Source: Pagrus major (taxonomy: Eukaryota; Chordata; Actinopteri; Spariformes; Sparidae). From it: 64,000 bases of DNA. Below, one piece after another: positions 12,001 to 22,286 of this stretch. Both the position numbers and the translations under genes were made by a program. A model generated the notes under the pieces. The model saw only the letters and a list, made by a program, of their open reading frames with translations. It was not told where the DNA came from and ran no database searches. Positions within the stretch are counted from its first letter, which is position 1. Every line of letters starts with the position of its first letter. The stretch spans positions 2,827,267 to 2,891,266 of the forward strand of contig NC_133238.1 in assembly GCF_040436345.1 (NCBI RefSeq). The letters run 5' to 3'.

Positions 12001-13254
12001 CATTAAAACCAAACACTACAACATCATTAGGTAACACTTTATAATAACCATTATTATCAAATGGTACATGTATATTTTAACTTCAATTAGCAGTTATTTC
12101 ACTGTTGACAAACAGTAGACTGCTTTATAAACCGTTTGTTGATCAATAATAAAGTTATGATAAAATGAATCAGTTGCAACTTTATAATGACAATCCAATA
12201 AGGATAGATGAACTAGAGAGAACTCAGAGTCCACAGTACTTAGTATAGGTATATATATATAAGTTTACAATATAGATTTCCGTAGTTTGAATGTCGCAAA
12301 AAATACTAGAACTGGCCAACAAACTAAAATATCACAGTATTTTTCAACCACATAGCACAATATCAATATTGTGATAATGTTGTAGAGATGACTTTTGGTA
12401 CTTTTACAAAATATGTACAGGATGAGATTTTTGATAAATAATCATCGATAATGTGGATATAATGACTAAGGGGTTAAAGGCAAGTCTTAGAACAAGTAGA
12501 ACAGTTAGATAAGTTCAGAACATTACATCACTGTAATGCTGCGTTTACGACCAGGAAAGGAAAGCACTTATACCATAGCACAATATACCCATATCTAGAA
12601 TCCAAGACGATATATATAGTCTCATATCACGATAACCATATTATATCAATATATATCGTCCAGCCCTAATATTACATGCAATGGCACCATCAGGAGGGAT
12701 TTATATATCTGTGATTCAGCTGCAAATGGACACTCACCATTTCCATGTGGGACAGTGGTGAACCAAGTGATCTCCAGCTGCTACAAACTAAAATACAAAA
12801 GAGGAAGTATGAACCATAGGATATATGATATGACATAGAAATAAAACACACTACCCAAAATGTATAGATAGGCTTTTAACAAGTATATTCTCACCTCCTC
12901 TGGTGTAATGACTCCAGTCTCTTTGAATTTCGATTCCTGTGATAAATAACAGTCAAATTAGTATGTGAGAGGGATTTCAGGGGCACTAACTGCGCATTTA
13001 CCACAACTGTGCAAATGTATTCATGAAGGGTCGATATTCCGTGAACGTTACATCTATTAGCCTGCACCTAATTTTCGCTTAAAATAGCAAGTAAGCAACT
13101 AGCTGCTAGATGTTCATGTGTTTATGACATCTCAAACTAGCCAACACCTATCAACAAGCTAGCTCATGAGATCTAAGTTTACCTTCAACACTGGAGTGAG
13201 AAACTCAGCCACCCCGAGAGCCGTGCCTTTCACTGTGTTTATGACGTTCTGCAT
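6091..13254 (-). CDS. atg3: atg3, autophagy E2-like conjugating enzyme (12 coding exons, 316 aa)
   Basis: ATG3 accepts Atg8/LC3 from ATG7 on its active cysteine and passes it to phosphatidylethanolamine on the growing autophagosome membrane. Coding exons in transcript order: 13254-13183, 12936-12895, 12787-12738, 11303-11233, 10737-10630, 9426-9374, 8679-8592, 8486-8452, 8375-8223, 8046-7919, 7561-7493 and 6172-6091 (TAG). All junctions are GT-AG and the 951 coding bases keep frame. The product is 316 aa against 314 in human. Visible features are the N-terminal amphipathic helix ([20 protein letters not shown]), the ATG7-contact and flexible region with an acidic stretch near residues 145-172, a WVDT motif at 107-110 resembling the LC3-interacting motif, and the catalytic HPC motif with Cys266 (human Cys264). 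The C-terminus ends YDYTRHFTM. Several introns carry transposons (see separate entries). It is head-to-head with cars2 and in tandem with slc19a2. Confidence 0.97.
8752..9330. mobile_element. Palindromic (foldback) MITE-like element in atg3 intron
   Basis: Two inverted arms face each other. The left arm (about 8810-8890) includes CCTTTTGTGGCTCCAGAGGA and CAGTGGCTAAGTTGCAT. The right arm (about 9066-9155) contains their reverse complements, ATGCAACTTAGCCACTG and TCCTCTGGAGCCACAAAAGG. The outer sequence GTAGCTCCGCAAAATTTACA recurs in reverse complement at about 26170-26262. No transposase is present. It lies between atg3 coding exons 6 and 7. Confidence 0.7.
9630..10494. mobile_element. TA-flanked terminal-inverted-repeat element, 865 bp
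   Basis: The left end reads TGTGGGTCATTCAATACC. The right end, reverse-complemented, reads CATGGGTCATTCCATTAC. Both are bounded by TA (9628-9629 and 10495-10496), as expected of Tc1/mariner-like target duplications. The interior is AT-rich and encodes no recognisable transposase, so this is a non-autonomous element. It sits in the atg3 intron between coding exons 5 and 6. Confidence 0.65.
12030..12190. repeat. MITE-like repeat starting GGTAACACTTTATAATAACC
   Basis: GGTAACACTTTATAATAACC is a well-known start of short interspersed elements in fish. The following 150 bp are AT-rich and non-coding, inside the atg3 intron between coding exons 3 and 4. The right end is unclear. Confidence 0.45.
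12300..12670 (-). repeat. MITE-like repeat ending AGGGCTGGACGATATATA on the minus strand
   Basis: The plus-strand end ATATATATCGTCCAGCCCTA is the reverse complement of the widespread fish terminal sequence TAGGGCTGGRCGATAT. Upstream, CAATATCAATATTGTGATAA fits the interior of the same family. It lies in an atg3 intron. A shorter related piece (ATCATATCGCCCAGCTCTAC) occurs at about 14300-14435 in cars2 intron 1. Confidence 0.5.
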
Positions 13255-13615
13255 CTTGAGGAACTCCCTTTGGATAAAACGTGAACTCTTTTTAAACCCC
13301 TTCTATCAAAAATACAATTATTTTGACATAGCTACTAAAGCAGAGCACCAGCAGGAGTAGATCACATGATACGTCTGAACACTTCCGGTATCATACTCTC
13401 GCGAGAAGTGCAGAGGTGACATGAACGTGCACGGAGCGGGTGGAATATCGCGTAGTCTGATTTATCAAAGCGTTTCCGTTTATGTTTAACTCGCTAATGT
13501 ACGAGCATGCAGTGTATATATCATAGACGTGTGGTGTATATGTGTGATATGCGAGTGGAGTAGCTAGGCTAAGCTAGCGGTGCGTTCACTGCTTCATACA
13601 GAGGGAGGTGTCACT
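13255..13615. promoter_or_regulatory. Divergent promoter shared by atg3 and cars2
   Basis: Only 361 bp separate the two start codons. The interval holds the palindrome TCTCGCGAGA (13397-13406), known from vertebrate TATA-less and divergent promoters, and an ETS-like ACTTCCGGT (13381-13389) 8 bp away. No TATA box is evident. The sequence is richer in CpG than its surroundings between about 13375 and 13460. Start sites are not determinable from the sequence. Confidence 0.75.
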
Positions 13616-16600
13616 ATGTGGCGGCACTCAGTGAGGTCGGTGTTACGGGGAGCACAGCTCTTCCACGGGGGTCTCAGCACAGCTCAGTGTGTCAACACTG
13701 TCAGAACCAGACTGAGCGGGTCCTGTTGCAGTGTTTCAGGGAAGAACTGGATCAGACCCAGCGGGTTTGACACGGGTTTGAAGACTTTCAACAGCCTGAC
13801 CAAACAGAAAGAACCTCTCATTCTGACAAGAGAGGGAGTAGCTACCTGGTATGGAATATTGTTTTTGTAAGGTGGCATTACATTAAAGTGTTGTCATTTT
13901 CTGAACTGTTCTACCTGTTCCATTAATTGCCTTTACCCAATTAGTCATTCAATCCTGTGGGCAATTTGCCATTTTTTAGTAGACCCCTATTAAAAAATGA
14001 CATCTCATGGTCAATAGATGAATCCTTATTTTTCAGTCCTTACTAACAAACTGGCTCATGGTTCTTTTGCTGTTTGTGTCCAGAACCATGTTCAAACAAC
14101 TAATAAGTTGTGAGCAAAATAACCAAAGTTAATCTCTCTTGTTAACCAGAGGAAATGCATTTTGGTCCTTTTGCTGAGAAAGGGGACTGCCATCCCCTCT
14201 CATCCCCCCTCATCCCCCCTCAAATCACATAATGATTATATCCCTATTACTCCTGATTATTCAACAGAAATCTCATTGTGTTGATATTGTGTAAAAGTGC
14301 CAATAGTCATCCCAACAATTTTATAGCAATATCAATATCAAGGGATTTGGTAAAAAATATTGTAATAGTCCATAGATTTCAAATTATCAACGTAATACTG
14401 CAATGTTACTGGATCATATCGCCCAGCTCTACATTGTATACATCCATAGCTGCACAATAACACGGTGTTGTTATGTGTTGTGTCTCAGGTACAGCTGTGG
14501 ACCCACCGTGTACGACCATGCCCACCTGGGTCATGCATGGTATTGATATGAACACTTATACTTAATGTACAAGCCAAAGATTGTAAAATGTGTCTGAGCT
14601 AAACTGCTTTTTTCATGTCACAGCTCTTATGTCAGGTTTGACATCCTGCAGAGGATTTTGTCCAAGTTGTTTGGGATCACTGTCATCCATGCTATGGTCA
14701 TCACTGACATCGATGACAAAATCATCAAAAGAAGTTGGGAGGTAAGATGTCAGGAGTGCAGAAACCTCTCATGATTCTTATGACTGTTGTTTTTATTTGC
14801 TTAGTTGAAAACATGCTTTGTTCCCCTTGTTTGACAGGAAAATGTTTCCCCATCCATCATATCTTTAATGTATGAGGATGAATTCAAGAAGGATATGTTG
14901 TCATTAAAGGTTTGGATATCATAGCTAATATATTTTTTCATTTTAGTTTCAGATGTAATATACTGCCCACTTTCAAGGCTCACACTGATGTTAAAGTCTT
15001 TATCTATAAACATCTTTGTCATTGTTTTCGAGGTGACTCCTCCTGCAGTGTATCTACGAGTCACGGAGAATGTGCATCATATTGTTGCGTTTATCGAGAG
15101 GATCATTCAAAATGGACACGCTTATGCTACAAAAGAAGGTGAATATTTGGGAGGTCATATTAATGTCTTTATCCCCACAGTACCTGAGTCAGCATCTGTA
15201 AAAACTGCTGTGGTTGCAGGTGATGTGTTTTTTGACATCCAGTCCATTGGTGATCGTTATGGCAAGTTTGGGGGAGCTGTGGATTCGCAGGGAGAACCTG
15301 GTAAGTGTTTCTGGCTGCTTCAGCTAGTTTCAGTCATTTTGTTATATTACTGGACAGACCTGTGTTTTCTTTTCCGGATTTGAGAGACCTTTTTCCGAGG
15401 TATGATGGTGATTATATTCCCCTTCAGATTTCTCGACCTCGATATGTTCAGGCTCAACCGTAAAGGAGAACAAGAACAACTCTATCTAGCACTTCTTTAA
15501 TATGGAAACTACTTTTTATGACTATTTATGTCTTGTTTTCATAGTTGTAGCATCAGCTCTAAAACCATTACCTAGTGACAGAATTAATTCTATGTTTCTG
15601 TTTTGATTTCTTACATTTTCATTGTCATCCATCAGAGCTCTGGCCATTAAAGAAAAAGACCATCCAAAAATGGAAAGTCAGTCATTATCCACTCACCCCC
15701 ACGTCAGATGGAAAGTCCGCTGAAGTTTCATCGTCCATTAAACATATCTGGGGCTTCACAGCTTGGCTCCATATAGCTTGTCCGGCATTAATCCAAGTCT
15801 CTGGAAGCTCTGAGATCTTTAATTAATTTGAAAAGACATTATTTACACTAAAGCACAACCCATATATTGGTTGGCCGAAATTATTGGCCGATACTGGCCT
15901 ATCACAGATGTAATGTATCGGCATTTAAGTTGCATTAAAGCATTTTTATTTCTTTTGAGAGCCTATGATGCAGAAAAAGATTGTTTGGGGTGATTTGTAA
16001 ATATTAAATGCCCAGTGAAGTTTATTGTTTTTGTCATTTCAGACAATCAAGTTTATTGATGAACTGTCAAATACCCTGCCTCTGTTACATATCTTTGTCA
16101 CAGTTGTTTGCTAACCACATTAGAGGGATCACTGCAAATGATGTATGTATATCAGCTGATATATCAGTATCAGAATTCCTTAAAACTGGCATCGCCCAAG
16201 AAATCAAAAAATTGTGTAATTAACGTTGTTTCAGATTATTTTGGGATCTCAGGGCTTCCAGAGACATGGATTACGCCGGACAAGCTGTATGGAGCCGTTT
16301 AATTTTTTTTTTCCTTAGATTTTTATGACATGTTTTGACCAGACATGTTTTGTGACTTTCCATCAACATGGGGGTCGAGAATGACTGAATTTTTATTTTG
16401 GGTGAACTTATCCTTTAAATGTTGTGAAATGGGGCTTTTTGGGACCCGTCCACACTGATAACAGGCACTGCTGGTTTTGTAATAGGCAGACTATATGTTA
16501 TATTTACTAACTGACAACAAACTGTACGATTCTCCAGGCAACACAAATAAACGAGACGCGAGGGATTTTGCTCTTTGGAAGCCATCCAAACCTCAGGAAC

Positions 16601-19600
16601 CGTACTGGGAATCTCCGTGGGGCCGAGGACGACCTGGCTGGCATATTGAATGCTCTACCATCGCTAGGTTTGGATTTACAGCAACCTGTCTGCTTCATTT
16701 ACTATTATTCTGTATGTTAGTCATCATCATGGTGTTTGTGATTACCAGAGAAAATGTGCAGTTGTAACAGGTCAATTTTGGCTCTTGGAACTTGTGACGT
16801 ACTCTATAGTTGTGTTGTCTCTGTGCTGGTTCCAGCTCCATGTTTGGGAGTCAGCTGGATATCCACTCTGGAGGTATTGACCTGGCATTTCCTCACCATG
16901 AGAATGAGGTTGCTCAGAGTGAAGCCTATCACCAGTGTGGCCAGTGGGCAAACTACTTCCTCCACTCAGGTAAATCCCTCTAAAGTTCTAATAAACCACA
17001 TTGGAACAGGCTTTTAACACTGAGGAATCATGTTTAATTCCGTCTGGTGGGCGAAGGTTCATCAGAAAGACTCACTTATACCTGGCTTTAAAATATAATC
17101 AGCATTTAAATAGACCACCCAGGTCATAGGGTTGGGTATCATTTAGTGACTGTGGTTGTGCTTATTAAAACATTTTTTATTGAATCCTGGTTTCTGTTCA
17201 AAATAAGCTTTATTTTCAGCAGATTTAGACAGATTTACAACAGTACATTCTCAAGAGTGTCAAATAAAATGTCATTCATAATGTGACACAACAGTGTCAC
17301 ATCTCATTTACTGTATATCAGACAGGAAATTATTGTAAACACATTGCTTTTATTTTGAAGGAGTCATATCAAGTCTTAAATAAAGATTTTCTTTGTGTTT
17401 AACACCACTGAAGAGCATATCAATTATTACTATTTAATAATTTGGAATAAGTTCTACTCCTAATTAGCAGAGCAAGTTTGGATTTTCTATGAATATTTTT
17501 GTTTCCTGCCGACATAGTTACTATGACATTCTTCACTGAACTGTCAATCTTTGTGCACTCTTTTCTCTAGTTTCCTCCTCATCATACTGTCCGAAGTCAC
17601 TGTAACTCTGTTCTGATGATCATCATGCTTCAGTCATAGCACCAGCATTTATACTGCTCTGATGGTGTCAGCAAGTTCTGAACACAAAAGAAATGATCCA
17701 TTTTACCAGTAATGATTCATCTCTGCATACAGTAATTGAATAATAATAATAAATTGAATTATATCCTTGTCCTCTATTTTCAACTAGTGTTTCTGTTTTT
17801 GAATACATGCACCTGATTGGTTGTTACTGTTTCAGGGCACTTACACCTGAAAGGCAGCGCAGAGAAAATGTCCAAATCTTTAAAGAACTACATTACCATC
17901 AAGGTAAAGTCATCGTGAATTATTCATCATTGAGCAACTAAATAAATGACTGTGTTTTCCATAATGTGTGATAAAGTTTATGTCTTTATCGTCTGCCATC
18001 AGGATTTCCTGCAGTCTTACTCTGCCAATGAATTCCGGATGTTTTGTCTTTTGGCCAAATACAGATCAGGTGAGAAAATTCATGAAGTTGCTCTTTTTTT
18101 TTCTTTTTTTGACTTCTTGCTTTACATGAAATGTGACATGAAGGCATAACAGGAAATTAAATCGTTAAAAAGGACATTCTGCTTCCATATAAGTAAAGTA
18201 AATATCTTCATAATTCATTAAGACTGATAAAACACTTGAGACCATCATGTGATGGGATCACACGAGCTGCGACTCCAAATTGGTGTGTATGGTGTAATGG
18301 AGCACATGACATGAGAGAAGTGAGTCTGGTGAAACGGCTGGTGTGATCCCATCATAAGATGGTCTCCATTTTTAAAGTATCATTATGTAGAAATTGTCAT
18401 TTTGTCCAATTTGACACCCCCCACAGTTTTGTAAATACAAATCCCAGGTCTGTAATAATTTGTCAGGCGCCAACTACTAACTAACCAAACTCTACAACTC
18501 GTACATCACAACAATGATTTGTCTTGATTGACACATTGATGGCAGTGAGATGTTTAGTTTTCAGTAGTGAATAGAAGAACATTTACATTTACATGATTTA
18601 CTGCGGTGTCTCCACAGCTATTGACTACAGCGACAGCAGCATGTCGGAGGCTCAGACATCGCTGGGAACCATCTCCACCTTCATCCATGATGCTCAGGCC
18701 TACATGAAGGGTCAGCTGCAGTGTTCAGCTGTACAGGAAGCTTTTCTCTGGGAGAGGTAATAACAGTATGATCTATTCATCCATGCTGTCATTTATCTTC
18801 TTTTATCTTGTTGGTCTTCATCATCATCACTTCATGTTTGTTGCAATTTGTGTATCATCTGACTGCTAGAACTTGTCCTCTTGTGTTCTTTCAGGTTGGT
18901 TGAGACTAAATCCAGCGTGGTGAAAGCACTGGCAGAAGACTTTGATACCCCACGAGCCATCAGTGCTTTGATGAATATGATTTATCACGGAAATTGTCAA
19001 CTGCAGCCTGTGTCAAAGGTAAAAGATTACATGAACATAAACAGACTGCACTTCCTCCTCGTTTAGAACAAGCCTTACCAGTAGTGGAGCAAAAATGTAA
19101 TGTACAAAGGATATGGGATGGTCCTCACTTCACTTATAACCAGCTCTCAGCTCTTATTGCACATTGAGTCATGAGTTCAGACGTTTCTGGTGCTTTGGAG
19201 AGTGCTTCATTCAGTGACGGTTTAGATAGTTTTAACTAACTAACAACTAAGTGGTTTGCACAATAGTGGGATATGAAGAGAGCAGAATAATTGAGAAATT
19301 TGCACATTAGAAAGACATAATCATGGTAACAGTTCCTCATCAAGTGATGATTTAATAAAGAAAAGTTAATTTATTTATGTCCCAATCAAATATGACTCAT
19401 AAGAAATGTCATGTAAATATCAACCTTGAATTTAAAAGCATGAGCACACAGTGTAACTAAACTACACACTTATTTCACTGTATTATATTACACAGTGACA
19501 TCTAATGTGGCACTTGTGTGTGTGTGTTGTGTGTGTGTTCAGTCTGACGGAGCGGCCCGGAGTCCTGCAGTGTTTGCAGCAATGACCAGCTACATCAGAG

Positions 19601-20311
19601 ATGTCCTGGATGTGTTTGGGATCGATCTGCTGCACAGTAAGGTCAGAACTTCAGAAAAACAGACACATTTTTGTCATTTTTTTTAGATTCTCAACTGGCA
19701 GCAGGACGGTGTACATTGGATTAAAACAAACTACAGTGTGTGTGTGTGTGTTCATGGTAATGAAGGAGCATGTCACCCAGTGCAACAGAGAAATAAAATG
19801 TACATTATCAGGCTTTGATACAAATGGAAAATACAGAAATACAGAATATCATCAGAAACAACTGTTGTCCAACATGTCTTTACCTCTGCTGTCCTGTCCT
19901 GTCCTGTCCTGTGCAGGAGGCTGATGCGGTGAGTCATGGTGGAAGCCTGGAGGGTGTAGTGGATCAGCTGACTCGTTTCAGAAGTGAAGTTCGAGCGTTC
20001 GCACTCGCTCGTCGCGATGCTCCAACCAGTGGATCCACCAACAAACCTGGACTTTACCAAGAAAGAATCCCTCTCCTCAAAGCCTGTGACACCCTCAGAG
20101 ATGGCCTGGCACCCTTTGGTGTGCTGATAAAGGTATGCTGGGTGGTTACACTACACTGATGTCAAATATTACAGTTTACCGGGAGACTGGACTTATTTAT
20201 GTGTCATGTTTTCAGGATAGAGGAGCTACCTCGACGTGGGAGATAACTCAGGGGGAACCGAGTAAGAGCAGACAGAGAGTCCAGAACAAAGACCAGGAGA
20301 CATCCAGCTGA
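13616..20311 (+). CDS. cars2: cars2, mitochondrial cysteinyl-tRNA synthetase (15 coding exons, 577 aa)
   Basis: CARS2 charges mitochondrial tRNA-Cys with cysteine in the matrix. Exons: 13616-13848, 14489-14539, 14624-14741, 14838-14909, 15033-15138, 15220-15300, 16538-16667, 16836-16969, 17836-17903, 18003-18069, 18618-18756, 18895-19018, 19543-19641, 19917-20132 and 20216-20311 (TGA). These 1734 coding bases give 577 aa (human 564). The N-terminus ([19 protein letters not shown]) is Arg-rich and lacks acids, as in a mitochondrial presequence. Class I synthetase signatures are the HIGH equivalent HLGHA (90-94) after [15 protein letters not shown] (255-260), [13 protein letters not shown] (276-288) and KMSKS (319-323). 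Likely zinc ligands are Cys81, Cys259, His284 and Glu288. The start is the first ATG with a plausible presequence; a GTG-initiated extension was disregarded. The exon 5 acceptor is weak (see findings). A repeat-rich intron lies between exons 6 and 7. Confidence 0.97.
15647..16418. mobile_element. TTAA-bounded palindromic element in cars2 intron, with nested insertion
   Basis: TTAA occurs at both edges (15647-15650 and 16415-16418). The arms are inverted: GGCTCCATATAGCTTGTCCGG near 15765 faces CCGGACAAGCTGTATGGAGC near 16275, and CATTATCCACTCACCCCCACG faces the GGGGGTCGAGAATGACTG region near 16365. The right edge GGTGAACTTATCCTTTAA is the usual terminus of this teleost family. A second element (about 15840-16215, with TTGGCCGATACTGG) has inserted in the middle. 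No protein is encoded. Confidence 0.7.
15845..16215. mobile_element. Nested 'ATCGGCCGATA'-type MITE
   Basis: The sequence contains TTGGCCGAAATTATTGGCCGATACTGG and, at its other end, ATATCAGCTGATATATCAGTAT. A similar segment lies at about 25770-26165, sharing CAGTGAAGTTTA, ATATCTTTGTCACA and TTTGAGGGATAC-like blocks and ending in AATATCGGTCGGG. It appears to be inserted into the loop of the larger palindromic element. Confidence 0.5.
18238..18366. repeat. Short perfect-looking foldback hairpin in cars2 intron
   Basis: GAGACCATCATGTGATGGGATCACAC (18238-18263) faces its near-complete reverse complement ending at 18366 (GTGTGATCCCATCATAAGATGGTCTC), with about 75 bp between the arms. The structure is a 129-bp MITE-sized inverted repeat between coding exons 10 and 11. 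No coding potential. Confidence 0.7.
19889..19914 (+). repeat. (TCCTG)n pentanucleotide forming a cars2 polypyrimidine tract
   Basis: Four to five GTCCT units run directly into the GCAG acceptor of cars2 exon 14 (which starts at 19917). The repeat supplies the pyrimidine tract of that splice site. Confidence 0.75.
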
Positions 20312-20626
20312 AATCCACGTCAGCCTCTGAGATTGACTCTTAATTTGAAGCTCGGGGACTCAATTGAACTTCGTCAACGGAAAGACTTTAGGAAAACAAG
20401 AGACCAAATCATCATGACTTCATAACAACAGAAACTAATTACAGGTTAAATGCCTGATGTGCCTGTCGTCAGTGTATGAACTCTCATATTCCATGTTTCA
20501 TAAGTCAGAAGTTGGCGTGTTGAAGATGAATTGAATTGTTATTATGCAGTACAAGATTGTATAATGAACTTTTGTTGTTTCCCCAAGCTACATACACACA
20601 AAAAATATACAGACTAATAATTTGAT

Positions 20627-20658
20627 AATAAATAATATGTCAGAATAAGCTAAATAAA
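20627..20658 (+). promoter_or_regulatory. Candidate cars2 polyadenylation signals
   Basis: AATAAA occurs at 20627-20632 and again at 20653-20658, about 320-350 nt after the cars2 stop codon. They are the first canonical signals seen downstream of the stop. Confidence 0.5.
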
Positions 20659-20662
20659 TGAT

Positions 20663-20757
20663 TCATGGTGGAGTGTGAAGATGAATTGAGGAGTCTCAGC
20701 CTGAGGAAAGAAGCTGCTCTGTAATCTGGTGGTACAGCAGCGGATACCTCAGCAGGG
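20663..20757 (-). repeat. LINE 3'-coding-end fragment (antisense copy 1)
   Basis: GGAGTCTCAGCCTGAGGAAAG followed by CTGGTGGTACAGCAGCGGATAC is the reverse complement of a LINE ORF2 C-terminal region that also occurs at 36244-36358 on the plus strand. It follows the cars2 polyadenylation signals. Confidence 0.6.
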
Positions 20758-21227
20758 TAAACGAGCTGTGGCTGAGGTGGGTGTTATCTTTGAATACTGT
20801 CAAACCGCAACACGAACTTTGATCTAAACGCTAACTGAAAATGAGACGCGAGTGTCCCACACATGCACAAGGAGGTGGAGATGTGTTAATATTTAACAAG
20901 CAGTTACTCTACTCATTAAAATCTGCAGAGTCATTCCTGCAGCTGCAGATACTGTGTGGGCCTGGTATTTAACAGCGTCCTTGATTTCTAATATCAAGTA
21001 TCATATCAGTCCTGAAAAAAACATGTCGATCCCTACTCTGTTCCACTGCACCCAGCCGTTTGAAACAACTTAGCATAAATGATCAGAGAGCTTCTTTGCT
21101 GGATGAACTGTCACAAGTAGCCTGTCTGCTGCTTGTTAACCATTGCTACAGCTGGACAATGCAGGTTGAGAGCTCATTTATTTGTCATTCTATAATGCAA
21201 GTTGTAGTCCCAACACAAAAAAACTGT

Positions 21228-21281
21228 CATGGTGGGGTTTTGAGGATGAGTTAAGGAGTCTCAGCCTGAGGAAAGAAGCAT
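21228..21281 (-). repeat. LINE 3'-coding-end fragment (antisense copy 2)
   Basis: GGAGTCTCAGCCTGAGGAAAGAAGC is repeated here, about 550 bp from the copy at 20663-20757, preceded by a similar CATGGTGG block. The two are direct repeats, either two insertions or one insertion split by other sequence. Confidence 0.55.
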
Positions 21282-21473
21282 CATATCACATCTGCGACAG
21301 TAAACTCTTAGTACAGCCTATTATACTTAGAAGTAGTTAGTAGAAAGTCATGTCACAGTAAACCAAACCAAACTCAGACAAAAATATGAATCTCAAACTT
21401 GATTCTTTCCACATATTTACTTTTTTCTTCACAACAATGCAAAGTCACTGCTGTCATGTTGATGGCTTGATAA

Positions 21474-21479
21474 TTTAAT
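21474..21479 (-). promoter_or_regulatory. Candidate ddrgk1 polyadenylation signal (ATTAAA)
   Basis: TTTAAT on the plus strand reads ATTAAA on the ddrgk1 strand, about 100 nt after its stop codon. A canonical AATAAA lies further on at 21182-21177. Confidence 0.35.
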
Positions 21480-21581
21480 GTCATACACAGTCCAGTATGT
21501 GCTTATCACCAGCAGCTGAGGGAAATTGTCACACAGCTTGGAGTCTTGACCATTTTTCAGAAGTCTCATGAAACGTGTCCA

Positions 21582-22251
21582 TCAGGCGGTGCTGCGGCTC
21601 TCAGGCGTCAGGTTGATCAGGGAGTTACTGGCCTGAGCCAGTTCTGTGATGGACACCCTCCCTCTCTGTCTGATGAACTGAGCCACTGAGTCCAGCTCCT
21701 CTGGAGTGATGGAGATAAACTTCCCTCTGTCATCAATCACTCCTGCAAGAAACATACAGCATGTTATATCATACAGGATACAGTAGTGATAAAAAGTAAT
21801 ATGTGTAGAATCCTGATTTTTTGCAAAGATAAATATACTGTTCAACCACTTTATTAGAAAAATTAAATCGTACACACAAAAAGTGGACTTTCCACGCAGG
21901 TTTCCCGATGTATAAAAATCCACAGGCAGTGAGACTGGGTACTGGTACACATCTTTAACACCATGCACACAGTCTTTTCAGTCAGATTAGTGTGATGTTG
22001 CGAGTTGGCAAAAAAGTGAAGAAAAGTGAATTAGGGTGACATTTTATTGAGAGCTGTTCTTTTCACTCAATTGTGTGAGGATTACACCTATAGTTTAAAA
22101 AACCTTCACTATGATCACAGTGATGCTCCAGTTGTTAACCTTCATTATACTGTCTTCTGTAAAAATATTTGGCAGTATGCATTATGATAATTATAATGAT
22201 AGTGATCTTTATGTAAATAAACAAATAAATACATGATCTTTATATAAAGAT

Positions 22252-22286
<35 letters not shown>

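Noticed and set aside
13580-13615. Upstream GTG-initiated extension of the cars2 frame.
   Set aside because: The ATG at 13616 gives a good mitochondrial presequence; GTG initiation is unlikely in a vertebrate.
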